From positions 930,001-994,000 of the forward strand of contig NZ_JACHJC010000001.1 of assembly GCF_014203425.1 (NCBI RefSeq): a stretch of DNA of 64,000 nucleotides, read 5' to 3'. The notes below the pieces were generated by a model. The model did not search any database. It was not told where the DNA came from and saw nothing but the letters and a program-made list of their open reading frames with translations. Positions within the stretch are counted from its first letter, which is position 1. Every line of letters starts with the position of its first letter. Below are positions 1 through 6,769 of this stretch, piece after piece. The DNA is from Micromonospora echinospora (GTDB lineage: Bacteria; Actinomycetota; Actinomycetes; Mycobacteriales; Micromonosporaceae). Both the position numbers and the translations under genes were made by a program.

Positions 1-330
1 CCCTGCCGCGCCGAGGCCGACGACCTGGAGGACACCTACCAGGCCACCAAGGGCTCCGGCGTGTCGTTCCTCGGCATCAACGTGCAGGACAGCAAGGACA
101 AGGCGCTCGCCTTCGAGGAGGGCCGGGTCACGTACCCGAGCATCTTCGACCCGGCCAGCCGGCAGGCGCTCAACTTCGACATCCCGCCGAACACCACCCC
201 GGCGACTGTCGTGCTCGACCGCGAGGGCCGGATCGCCGTGGTGATCCGCCGGGCCGTCACCCGCGACGAGCTGCGGCCGATCGTCGAGAAGATCGCCGCC
301 GAGTCGCCGGCGCCGAACGGCGCTCGCTGA
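1..330 (+). CDS. TlpA/ResA-family thioredoxin-like protein (C-terminal part)
   Basis: The 5' end lies outside the window. The first residues read PCRAEADDLEDTY, which fits the second half of a WCxPC active site followed by the usual TlpA/ResA helix. The rest shows the thioredoxin fold: a strand with LGINVQD, then TTPATVVLDREGRIAVVIR. Family members are membrane-anchored extracytoplasmic thiol-disulfide reductants that reduce apocytochrome c cysteines before heme attachment. The stop overlaps the ATG of ccdA (TGATG), so it heads a cytochrome c maturation operon with ccdA, resB and ccsB. The anchor or signal peptide cannot be checked here. The family call is firm; the exact role is inferred from context. 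Confidence 0.85.
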   Translation, partial: PCRAEADDLEDTYQATKGSGVSFLGINVQDSKDKALAFEEGRVTYPSIFDPASRQALNFDIPPNTTPATVVLDREGRIAVVIRRAVTRDELRPIVEKIAAESPAPNGAR

Positions 331-1220
331 TGGGCGAGACGTTCCGCCAGCTCGCCGAGTCCGGACCGCTGCTCTTCGCGGTCGGCGCGGCGGCCCTGGC
401 CGGTCTGGTCAGCTTCCTGTCCCCGTGCGTGCTCCCGCTCATGCCCGGGTACCTGTCGTACGTGACCGGCCTGGCCGGCGCCGACCTGGAGGGTGTAAGG
501 AAGGGCCCCCTGTTAACGCCTCCGGTAGAGGAAGGGCCCCTTGTTAACAGCGGCGCCGGCGCGAGCGGCACCGCGGGTGGCGGCGGCGGGGGTGGCGTGG
601 GCGTCGCCGAGCGGGCGGCGCCGCAGCGGACCACCGCGGCCGTCAAGGGCCGCGTGCTCGCCGGCACGCTGCTGTTCATCGCCGGCTTCACAGTCGTGTT
701 CGTCGCCACCGCGATCCTCTTCTCCGGCGTCGGCAAGCTCTTCTTCCGGTACGAGCGCACGCTGGAGATCGTCATCGGCGCGCTCGTGGTGGTGCTCGGG
801 CTCGGCTACCTCGGGGTGATTCCCGGAATGCAGCGGGAGTTCCGGATCCGCTGGCTGCCCTCCGCCGGGCTGCTCGGCGCGCCGGTGCTCGGCGCGGTCT
901 TCGCGCTCAGCTGGCTGCCCTGTACCGGCCCCACGCTCGGCGCGGTGCTCGGCATGGCGGCCACCGAGGGCGGGACCGACCGGGCCGTGGTGCTCGCCGT
1001 GGCGTACTGCCTGGGGCTGGGGATACCGTTCGTCGTCTTCGGGCTGGGCTTCCAGCGCCTGCTCGGGGTGTTCCGTGCAGTCCGGCGCAACAGTCGCTGG
1101 GTCACTCGTATCGGTGGCGCCCTGCTGATCGCGATCGGCCTGGCGCTGATCACCGGCGGCTGGGTGAACGTGGTGATCTGGTTGCAGACGAACGTGGGCG
1201 TGGGCGAGGTGAGCATCTGA
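330..1220 (+). CDS. ccdA: Cytochrome c biogenesis transmembrane protein CcdA (DsbD family)
   Basis: A 296-residue polytopic membrane protein that passes electrons from cytoplasmic thioredoxin to the extracytoplasmic thioredoxin encoded just upstream. Cys33 in SPCVLPL and Cys198 in SWLPCTGP match the CcdA redox pair, and about six hydrophobic segments follow. Residues about 51-105, between the first two membrane segments, form an unusual loop. Part of it (about 56-74, with [16 protein letters not shown]) is encoded by a GGGCCC/GTTAA repeat inserted in frame at 494-551, followed by a polyglycine stretch. The insertion brings a rare TTA leucine codon at 513-515. Start ATG at 330 overlaps the upstream stop; the gene overlaps resB by one base. 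Confidence 0.92.
   Translation: MGETFRQLAESGPLLFAVGAAALAGLVSFLSPCVLPLMPGYLSYVTGLAGADLEGVRKGPLLTPPVEEGPLVNSGAGASGTAGGGGGGGVGVAERAAPQRTTAAVKGRVLAGTLLFIAGFTVVFVATAILFSGVGKLFFRYERTLEIVIGALVVVLGLGYLGVIPGMQREFRIRWLPSAGLLGAPVLGAVFALSWLPCTGPTLGAVLGMAATEGGTDRAVVLAVAYCLGLGIPFVVFGLGFQRLLGVFRAVRRNSRWVTRIGGALLIAIGLALITGGWVNVVIWLQTNVGVGEVSI
494..551 (-). repeat. GGGCCC/GTTAA dispersed repeat, copy A (inside ccdA)
   Basis: About 58 bp that, read on the minus strand, matches the intergenic copies at 6684-6738 and 39694-39748: GTTAA, an AGGGGCCC block, CCTCTACCGGAGGCGTTAA, then a second GGGCCC block. Here it sits inside ccdA in reverse orientation, in frame and without a stop. Confidence 0.8.
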
Positions 1221-2836
1221 TGACGACCGTTGACGACCGGCCGTCGACCCCTCCGGCGCAGGCGCCCCGGCGGGTCAATCCGGTGCTGGCCCTGCTGCGC
1301 AACTCGTGGCGGCAGCTCACCAGCATGCGTACCGCGTTGATCCTGCTGTTCCTGCTCGCCGTCGCGGCCATCCCCGGCTCGGTGCTGCCGCAGCGCGGCG
1401 TCAACCCCGAACGAGTCAACCAGTGGTTCGTCGACCACCCCGACCTCGCGCCCCGGCTGGACCAGATCGGCGCGTTCGAGGTCTTCGGGTCGGCCTGGTT
1501 CTCCGCGATCTACCTGCTGCTGTTCACCTCGCTGATCGGCTGCATCCTGCCCCGGGCCCGCGACCACGTCCGCGCGCTGCGGATGAAGCCGCCGGCCGCG
1601 CCGAAGCGGCTCGAGCGGCTGCCCCAGCACGCGGTGCTGGAGGCCCCGGCCGCCGCCGATCCCGAGGCGATCGCGGCGGTGCTGCGCCGCCGCCGGTGGC
1701 GGGTCACCGTGCGCGGCAACGAGGTCTCCGCCGAGAAGGGCTACCTCAAGGAGACCGGCAACCTGCTCTTCCACGTGTCGCTGGTCGCCGTCCTGCTCGG
1801 GGTGGCGCTCGGTTCCTGGTACGGCTGGCACGGCAACCGCATCCTGGTCGCCGGCGAGGACAACGCGTTCTGCAACACCCGCCAGCAGTACGCCGAGGCG
1901 TCGCTCGGCCCGCGCGTGGACAGCTCCGACCTGCCGCCGTTCTGCCTGACGCTGGAGAAGTTCGAGGCCGACTACCTGCCGTCCGGGCTGGCGTCCCGCT
2001 ACTGGGCCACCGTCACGGTGGACGAGCCGGGCGGCGCGGAGCGGACCGCCGGTTTCTCGGTCAACTCGCCGCTGCGGCTCGGCTCGGCGAACGTCTACCT
2101 GCTCGGCAACGGCTACGCGCCGCTGCTGAAGTACACCGACAAGTACGGCCGTAGCCAGACCAGCGACGCGCCGTTCCTGCGTACCGGCGACTCCAACGCG
2201 ACCGAGGAGGGCGTGGCGATCTTCCCGGACGCCAACGTCGACCCGAAGACCGGCGCGCGGGCCCCGGACCAGCAGATCGCCTTCGACGGGCTCTACCTGC
2301 CCACGGGGCCGGAGAGCGCGCCGTACGTGGCGTCGCAGTATCCGGCCGAGCGGAACCCGATGGTGAACCTGACCGCGTACCGGGGGAACCTCGGCATGGA
2401 CGCCGGCATCCCCGGCTCGGTCTACGCGCTGGACCGGCGGCAGATCGACGACGGCAAGCTCAAGGAGATCGGCACCAAGCTGCTGCGGCCGGGGGAGAAG
2501 TGGACCCTCGACGACGGCAGCACGCTGGAGTTCGTCGGCACCAAGCCGTACATCACGCTCGCGGTCCGGCACGCGCCCGGGCAGACGCTGCTGCTGGTGG
2601 CCAGCGGCACGCTGCTGCTGGGCCTGATGGGCTCGCTGTTCGCCCGGCGTCGCCGGGTGTGGTTCCGGGTTTCGCCCCCGGAGGGTGGATCTCCGACGGG
2701 CGGTAGTAGTTTGGTGGAGGCCGGTGGGCTGCCGCGCACCGAGCACCCAGGGTTCGCCGACGAGTTCGCGCAGCTCGTCGCCGCGGTGAGCGGCGACGCG
2801 CCGGACGCGCGGCGGGCGCGAGAAGGAGACGAGTGA
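1220..2836 (+). CDS. resB: Cytochrome c biogenesis protein ResB
   Basis: A 538-residue ResB-family protein of the System II heme-attachment machinery. With CcsB it exports heme and ligates it to CXXCH apocytochromes outside the membrane. Three hydrophobic segments occupy the N-terminal half (around LILLFLLAVAAIPGSVLPQ, FSAIYLLLFTSLIGCILP and LLFHVSLVAVLLGVALGSW). A large extracytoplasmic domain follows, then a last membrane helix (TLLLVASGTLLLGLMGSLF) and a cytoplasmic tail with an Arg cluster. It starts at the ATG inside the ccdA stop (TGATG) and its own stop overlaps ccsB the same way, so the operon looks translationally coupled. Length and topology are normal for actinobacterial ResB. Confidence 0.93.
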   Translation: MTTVDDRPSTPPAQAPRRVNPVLALLRNSWRQLTSMRTALILLFLLAVAAIPGSVLPQRGVNPERVNQWFVDHPDLAPRLDQIGAFEVFGSAWFSAIYLLLFTSLIGCILPRARDHVRALRMKPPAAPKRLERLPQHAVLEAPAAADPEAIAAVLRRRRWRVTVRGNEVSAEKGYLKETGNLLFHVSLVAVLLGVALGSWYGWHGNRILVAGEDNAFCNTRQQYAEASLGPRVDSSDLPPFCLTLEKFEADYLPSGLASRYWATVTVDEPGGAERTAGFSVNSPLRLGSANVYLLGNGYAPLLKYTDKYGRSQTSDAPFLRTGDSNATEEGVAIFPDANVDPKTGARAPDQQIAFDGLYLPTGPESAPYVASQYPAERNPMVNLTAYRGNLGMDAGIPGSVYALDRRQIDDGKLKEIGTKLLRPGEKWTLDDGSTLEFVGTKPYITLAVRHAPGQTLLLVASGTLLLGLMGSLFARRRRVWFRVSPPEGGSPTGGSSLVEAGGLPRTEHPGFADEFAQLVAAVSGDAPDARRAREGDE

Positions 2837-3813
2837 TGTCCGCACTCTCCGACCAGCTGGTCGCGTACGCGATCCTGGTGTACCTGATCGCGATGATCAG
2901 CCACGCCGTGGAGTTCGCGCTGGGCAACGCGCGGAAGGCTCCCGCGGCCGCACCGGCGAGGGAGCTTGTCGGCGCGGGCGTCGGCGGGGCCGGCGGCACC
3001 GTCGACGAGCCGGTCGTCCCGGGCACGCCGCCGCGGCCGGACCGCTCCGCCGCGCGGGCCGTGCTGGCCGGCCGGATCGCCGGCTGGCTCACAGTGCTCG
3101 CCGCCGCGCTGCACCTGGGCGCGGTGGTCACGCGGGGCGTCGCCGCCGACCGGATGCCCTGGGGCAACATGTACGAGTTCGTGCTGACCGGCACCTGGAT
3201 CGGGATGGCGGCCTGGCTCGTCGTGCTCTGGAAGCAGCCGTGGCTGCGCCGGCTCGGGCTGTTCCTGACGCTGGTGATGGTGCTGCTGCTGGCGTTCGCC
3301 GAGCTGAAGCTCTACGTGCCGATCGAGCCGCTGATGCCGGCGCTGCAGTCGTGGTGGTTCATCATCCACGTCTCGACGATCATCTTCGCCTCGGGCATCT
3401 TCCTGCTGGGCGTGGTGCCCGCTGCCGCGTACCTGATGCGGGCCGGCTGGGAGCAGGGTCGCCGCAGTTTCCCGTACACCCTGGCCCGCCGCCTTCCGGA
3501 GGCGGCCGGGCTGGAGCGGTTGACCTTCACCCTGCACGCCTTCTCGTTCCCGATCTTCACCTTCGCGGTGATCGCGGGCGCGATCTGGGCCGAGGCGGCC
3601 TGGGGTCGCCCCTGGGCCTGGGACCCCAAGGAGACCTGGGCGTTCATCTCCTGGGTGGTGTACGCGGGCTACCTGCACGCCCGGGCCACGCCGAGCGTGA
3701 AGCGCAACGTGGCCACCTGGATCGCCATCGTGGGCTTCCTGACCGTGATGATGAACCTGTTCGGCGTGAACTTCTTCTTCACCGGTCTGCACTCGTACGC
3801 CGGGGTGGAGTGA
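2836..3813 (+). CDS. ccsB: Cytochrome c biogenesis protein CcsB/ResC
   Basis: A 325-residue multi-pass heme-handling protein. The tryptophan-rich WWD signature WGRPWAWDPKETW near residue 255-270 is diagnostic of CcsA/CcsB heme lyases, and flanking histidines are present (FIIHVST and LHAFSFP). After the first helix there is an Ala/Gly/Pro-rich insert of about 45 residues, common in actinobacteria. I chose ATG at 2836, which overlaps the resB stop (TGATG) and has AGAAGGAG upstream; a GTG one codon earlier is possible. It is the last gene of the res/ccs operon and its 3' end overlaps the convergent small gene at 3779-4003 by 35 bp. Confidence 0.94.
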   Translation: MSALSDQLVAYAILVYLIAMISHAVEFALGNARKAPAAAPARELVGAGVGGAGGTVDEPVVPGTPPRPDRSAARAVLAGRIAGWLTVLAAALHLGAVVTRGVAADRMPWGNMYEFVLTGTWIGMAAWLVVLWKQPWLRRLGLFLTLVMVLLLAFAELKLYVPIEPLMPALQSWWFIIHVSTIIFASGIFLLGVVPAAAYLMRAGWEQGRRSFPYTLARRLPEAAGLERLTFTLHAFSFPIFTFAVIAGAIWAEAAWGRPWAWDPKETWAFISWVVYAGYLHARATPSVKRNVATWIAIVGFLTVMMNLFGVNFFFTGLHSYAGVE

Positions 3814-4003
3814 CCGGGCGCGCGCTCAGCACCTCGTCCACCCGGCGCGTGACCTGGTAGGCCACCTCCGGCAGGTCGGCCAGTTCGAGGCGGTCGGCCC
3901 GGAGCGCGAACTGGGAGTGCAGTTCGCGGGCCACCGCGTCGCGGATCTCTGCTTGGAGCGGGCTGAGGCCGTCCGGGTCACCCACCATGTACGCGTCATC
4001 CAT
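3779..4003 (-). CDS. Small hypothetical protein
   Basis: A predicted 74-residue soluble acidic protein with no signal peptide or membrane segment. It is mostly helical in appearance: LQAEIRDAVARELHSQF, then LADLPEVAYQVTRRVDEVL. I do not recognise a family. It converges on ccsB and overlaps its last 35 bp. The ATG at 4003 follows GGCGG, a weak ribosome site. It could be a genuine small conserved protein or a chance frame; codon bias is compatible with coding. Confidence 0.5.
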   Translation of the reverse strand: MDDAYMVGDPDGLSPLQAEIRDAVARELHSQFALRADRLELADLPEVAYQVTRRVDEVLSARPVTPPRRTSADR

Positions 4004-4055
4004 CCGCCGATGATGACCCGCCGTCGGCGATCCTGTCAGTGACGAAGAACGTAGG

Positions 4056-4090
4056 ACTACACTTCTTAGAACTGTAGTTATAAGAAGTGT
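4056..4090. promoter_or_regulatory. Nested inverted repeats before the DUF234 ATPase gene
   Basis: A perfect 10-bp inverted repeat, ACACTTCTTA at 4059-4068 and TAAGAAGTGT at 4081-4090, has a 12-bp spacer. A second pair, ACTACA at 4056-4061 and TGTAGT at 4073-4078, overlaps it, so the two hairpins exclude each other in RNA. TATAAG at 4079-4084 could be a -10 box. The segment is far more AT-rich than its surroundings and ends 9 bp before the ATPase start. An operator over the promoter is the simplest reading. Confidence 0.55.
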
Positions 4091-4098
4091 GAGCCTGT

Positions 4099-5580
4099 AT
4101 GCCGCTGCTCGGAAAGCCCGCAGAGATCTTCGACCGGGATGTCGAGTGGGCCGAACTCGCCCGGTTCGTGGCCGACGACCGGCCCGGCGCGACTCTCGGC
4201 GTGGTCAGCGGCCGCCGGAGGCAGGGCAAGACCCTGCTGCTGTACCAACTGGCGCAGGCGAGCGGCGGCTTCTACTTCGGCGCGACCGAGGCGACGTCGA
4301 CGGAATCGCTGCGCCGGCTGGGTGAGGCGCTCGGCGCGTACTCCGGGGCGCCGGGACCCGTCCACCTGCCGGACTGGGCCGCGGCGGTCGACGCGTTGCT
4401 CGCGCTGGGACGGGACCGTCCCGTCACTGTCGTCCTCGACGAGTTTCCGTACCTGGTGCGGGCGGCGCGTGACCTGCCGTCGATCATCCAGCATGCGCTG
4501 ACACCGGGGCGTCCGGAACGGACCGGGTCCCGGGCGCGGTTGTTGTTGTGCGGCTCGGCGCTGTCCTTCATGGGAGGACTGCTCGCCGGGTCGGCGCCGC
4601 TGCGCGGGCGCGCCGGGCTGGAGCTGCCCGTGCAGCCACTGGACTTCCGCGCCGCGGCGGCCTTCTGGGAGATCGACGACCCGCTGCTCGCGGTGCGCGT
4701 CTTCTCCGTCGTCGGCGGCACGCCGGCTTACCGCCGGGAGTATGTGCAGGACGACACTCCGGCCGGGCCGGACGACTTCGACGCGTGGATCGTGCGTACC
4801 GTCCTGAACCCGGCCCGGCCGCTCTTCCGCGAGGCCCGATACCTGCTGGCCGAGGACCCGGACCTACGGGACACGGCGCTGTACCACTCGGTTCTCGCCG
4901 CCGTCGCGGAAGGGAACGCCAGTCGTGGCGGCATCGCCGGCTACATCGGGCGGAAGGCGACCGACCTCCAGCACCCGCTGACCGTGCTGGAGGATGCCGG
5001 ACTGCTGCTGCGTGAGCCCGATCCGTTGCGCAGCGGTCGTAGCAGTTACCGGATCACCGAGCCGTTGATCACCTTCTACCAGGCCGTGATGCGCCCGGCG
5101 TGGACGGCTCTGGAGCAGCGGCGCGGCCCCGACGTCTGGCGTCGCTCGCAGCGTCGCTACGCCAGCGCGGTTCTCGGGCCCCGGTTCGAGGAGATCGTGC
5201 GGCAGTGGTCGCTGCGCTTCGCCGAACCGGAGTTGCTCGGTGGGCACGTCGCCGAGGTGAGCGCCGCGACGCTGACCGATTCGGACACCCGGACGCGTCA
5301 CGAACTCGACCTGGTCGCGATGGGAGAGCCGCCCTCGGGCGACGGCCCCCGCCCGCTGCTGGCGATCGGTGAGGTGAAGTGGGGCCGTCGGCTTGGTCGG
5401 GCCGACCTCCAGCGGCTGGAGCGGATCCGCGCCGTGCTGGTACGGCGACCCGGCTTCGACGCGTCCGGGGCACGGCTGCTGCTGGCGAGCGGCCACGGCT
5501 TCGATGACGATCTCGTCGACACCGCCGACGGACGGCCGGACGTGGTGCTTGTCGACCCGGCTCGCCTCTACCGGCGCTGA
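4099..5580 (+). CDS. AAA+ ATPase with C-terminal DUF234/PD-(D/E)XK-like domain
   Basis: A 493-residue protein. Walker A is GRRRQGKT at residues 38-45 and Walker B is VVLDEFPYL near 112-119. A middle winged-helix region follows (around TDLQHPLTVLEDAGLLLREPDP), and the C-terminus carries HELDLVA (D404) and GEVKW (E425, K427), spaced like a PD-(D/E)XK nuclease core. This layout fits the archaeal-type ATPase/DUF234 family. Their function is poorly known; some are thought to belong to mobile or defence contexts. The gene stands alone, preceded by the inverted repeat at 4056-4090 and followed by a convergent MarR gene 8 bp away. No strong ribosome site precedes ATG 4099. Family call good, function unknown. 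Confidence 0.82.
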   Translation: MPLLGKPAEIFDRDVEWAELARFVADDRPGATLGVVSGRRRQGKTLLLYQLAQASGGFYFGATEATSTESLRRLGEALGAYSGAPGPVHLPDWAAAVDALLALGRDRPVTVVLDEFPYLVRAARDLPSIIQHALTPGRPERTGSRARLLLCGSALSFMGGLLAGSAPLRGRAGLELPVQPLDFRAAAAFWEIDDPLLAVRVFSVVGGTPAYRREYVQDDTPAGPDDFDAWIVRTVLNPARPLFREARYLLAEDPDLRDTALYHSVLAAVAEGNASRGGIAGYIGRKATDLQHPLTVLEDAGLLLREPDPLRSGRSSYRITEPLITFYQAVMRPAWTALEQRRGPDVWRRSQRRYASAVLGPRFEEIVRQWSLRFAEPELLGGHVAEVSAATLTDSDTRTRHELDLVAMGEPPSGDGPRPLLAIGEVKWGRRLGRADLQRLERIRAVLVRRPGFDASGARLLLASGHGFDDDLVDTADGRPDVVLVDPARLYRR

Positions 5581-5587
5581 GCGGGCC

Positions 5588-6058
5588 TCAGCCGCCGAAC
5601 CAGCCGGGGACGTCGAGGCGGAACACGTCGGCGGGGACCATCCGGCGCAGGTCGTCCTCGATGGCGGCGACCCGGTCCGCGCCGAGCGTGGCCGCCCAGC
5701 GGTCGCGTAGCTCGTCGAAGACCACCGCCGAGCGGTGCAGCCCGTCGCGGCCCTTCGCGGTCGTCCGGACCAGCTTGCGGCGGGCGTCGCCGGGGTCGTC
5801 CACGCGTTCCAGGTAGCCGAGCGCGACCAGCCGGTCCACCGTCTTGCCTGCGGCCTGCTTGGAGACGCCGAGGCGCTGGCCGAGGTCGGAGGCGGTGGTG
5901 CCGGCCGGGCCGACGGCCTGGAGGACGAAGCCGTGGGCCGGGCGCAGCTCGGGGTGCCCCTGGCGGGCCAGCTCGGCGTGCAGGTCGTCGACGAGCGTAC
6001 GGAAGCCGGCGAGCAGGAGCAGCGGCAGCGCGAAGCCGGGGCGGTCAGGCGTTGCCAT
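5588..6058 (-). CDS. MarR-family transcriptional regulator
   Basis: A protein of about 156 residues with the MarR winged-helix core: TTASDLGQRLGVSKQAAGKT as recognition region, YLERVDDPGDARRKLV as wing, then a dimerisation helix. No conserved OhrR-type reactive cysteine is visible, so a small-molecule ligand is more likely than thiol oxidation. It is divergent from the AhpD-like gene at 6122, and tandem palindromic sites fill the space between them, so it probably represses both. ATG at 6058 is preferred; a TTG at 6067 would add three residues. Confidence 0.9.
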   Translation of the reverse strand: MATPDRPGFALPLLLLAGFRTLVDDLHAELARQGHPELRPAHGFVLQAVGPAGTTASDLGQRLGVSKQAAGKTVDRLVALGYLERVDDPGDARRKLVRTTAKGRDGLHRSAVVFDELRDRWAATLGADRVAAIEDDLRRMVPADVFRLDVPGWFGG

Positions 6059-6062
6059 GTTC

Positions 6063-6098
6063 GACAACCACGTTTACTATTTCGTCAACCACGTTGAC
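6063..6098. promoter_or_regulatory. Tandem operator candidates for the MarR regulator
   Basis: The perfect palindrome GTCAAC-CAC-GTTGAC lies at 6084-6098. A related imperfect copy, GACAACCACGTTTAC, lies at 6063-6077. The two share CAACCACGTT and are 21 bp apart, two helical turns, which suits cooperative binding by two MarR dimers. The pair lies just upstream of the marR start and 24 bp before the AhpD-like gene. Confidence 0.7.
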
Positions 6099-6121
6099 CA
6101 TCTTACGAGAGGGGCACAGTC

Positions 6122-6676
6122 ATGTCCCGCTTCACCGCGTACGAGCCGGACACCGCGCCTGCCGCCGCCCGCCCGGTCATGGCCGGCGTACGCCGCACGC
6201 TGGGTCACCTGCCCGCCGCCGTCGGCCTGATGGCCGGCTCGCCCGAACTGCTCAAGGGCTTCCTCGCCGCCAACGCCGCGTTCGAGGCCACCGACCTCGA
6301 CCCGGTCGCCCGGGAGGTGGTGGTGCTCACCGTCGCCACCCGCAACTGCTGCCACCTCTGCGTGGCGATGCACACCGCGACGCTCGTCCGGCACGCCGCC
6401 GCGCCCGAGCTGATCGAGGCGCTGCGGACCGGTACGACGCTGCCCGATCCCCGGCTGGAGGCGCTGCGCCGGTTCACCGTGGCCGTGCTCGACCACCGGG
6501 GCGCGGTCCCCGACGCCGACCTGGACGCGCTGCTCGCCGCCGGATGGCAGCCCCGGCACGCGCTGGACGTGGTGCTCGGCGTCGGCACGTACACCATCTC
6601 CACGTTCGCGAACCGGCTCACCGAGGCGCCGCTCGACGCGCCGCTGGCCGCGTACGCCTGGACGCCGGCGGCCTGA
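6122..6676 (+). CDS. AhpD-like carboxymuconolactone decarboxylase-family protein
   Basis: A 184-residue all-helical protein of the AhpD/CMD fold. The redox motif CHLCVAMH gives Cys77-x2-Cys80-x3-His84, the CxxCxxxH arrangement of peroxidase-type members. That favours thiol-dependent (alkyl) hydroperoxidase activity over lactone decarboxylation. The gene is transcribed away from the MarR gene through the shared operator region, and AGAGGGG gives a ribosome site 7 bp before ATG 6122. Substrate unknown; a detoxification or redox role under MarR control is inferred. Confidence 0.85.
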   Translation: MSRFTAYEPDTAPAAARPVMAGVRRTLGHLPAAVGLMAGSPELLKGFLAANAAFEATDLDPVAREVVVLTVATRNCCHLCVAMHTATLVRHAAAPELIEALRTGTTLPDPRLEALRRFTVAVLDHRGAVPDADLDALLAAGWQPRHALDVVLGVGTYTISTFANRLTEAPLDAPLAAYAWTPAA

Positions 6677-6683
6677 GCTGCGG

Positions 6684-6738
6684 GTGTTAAGAAGGGGCCC
6701 CTCCTCTACCGGAGGCGTTAAGAGGGGGCCCGTCCTTA
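6684..6738 (+). repeat. GGGCCC/GTTAA dispersed repeat, copy B
   Basis: An intergenic element with two GTTAAG-plus-GGGGCCC half units around CTCTACCGGAGG. It lies between the AhpD-like gene and mqnL, in the opposite orientation to copy A in ccdA and the same as copy C at 39694. The GGGGCCCC cores can fold back, so it may also act as a weak terminator. Confidence 0.8.
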
Positions 6739-6769
6739 CCTCCGCAGGAGGGTGCGGGAGGATGGCGGC

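Noticed and set aside
806..2845. Long open frame on the minus strand opposite resB
   Set aside because: Arg/Pro/Val-rich translation with no domain; a mirror of the high-GC third-position bias of resB.
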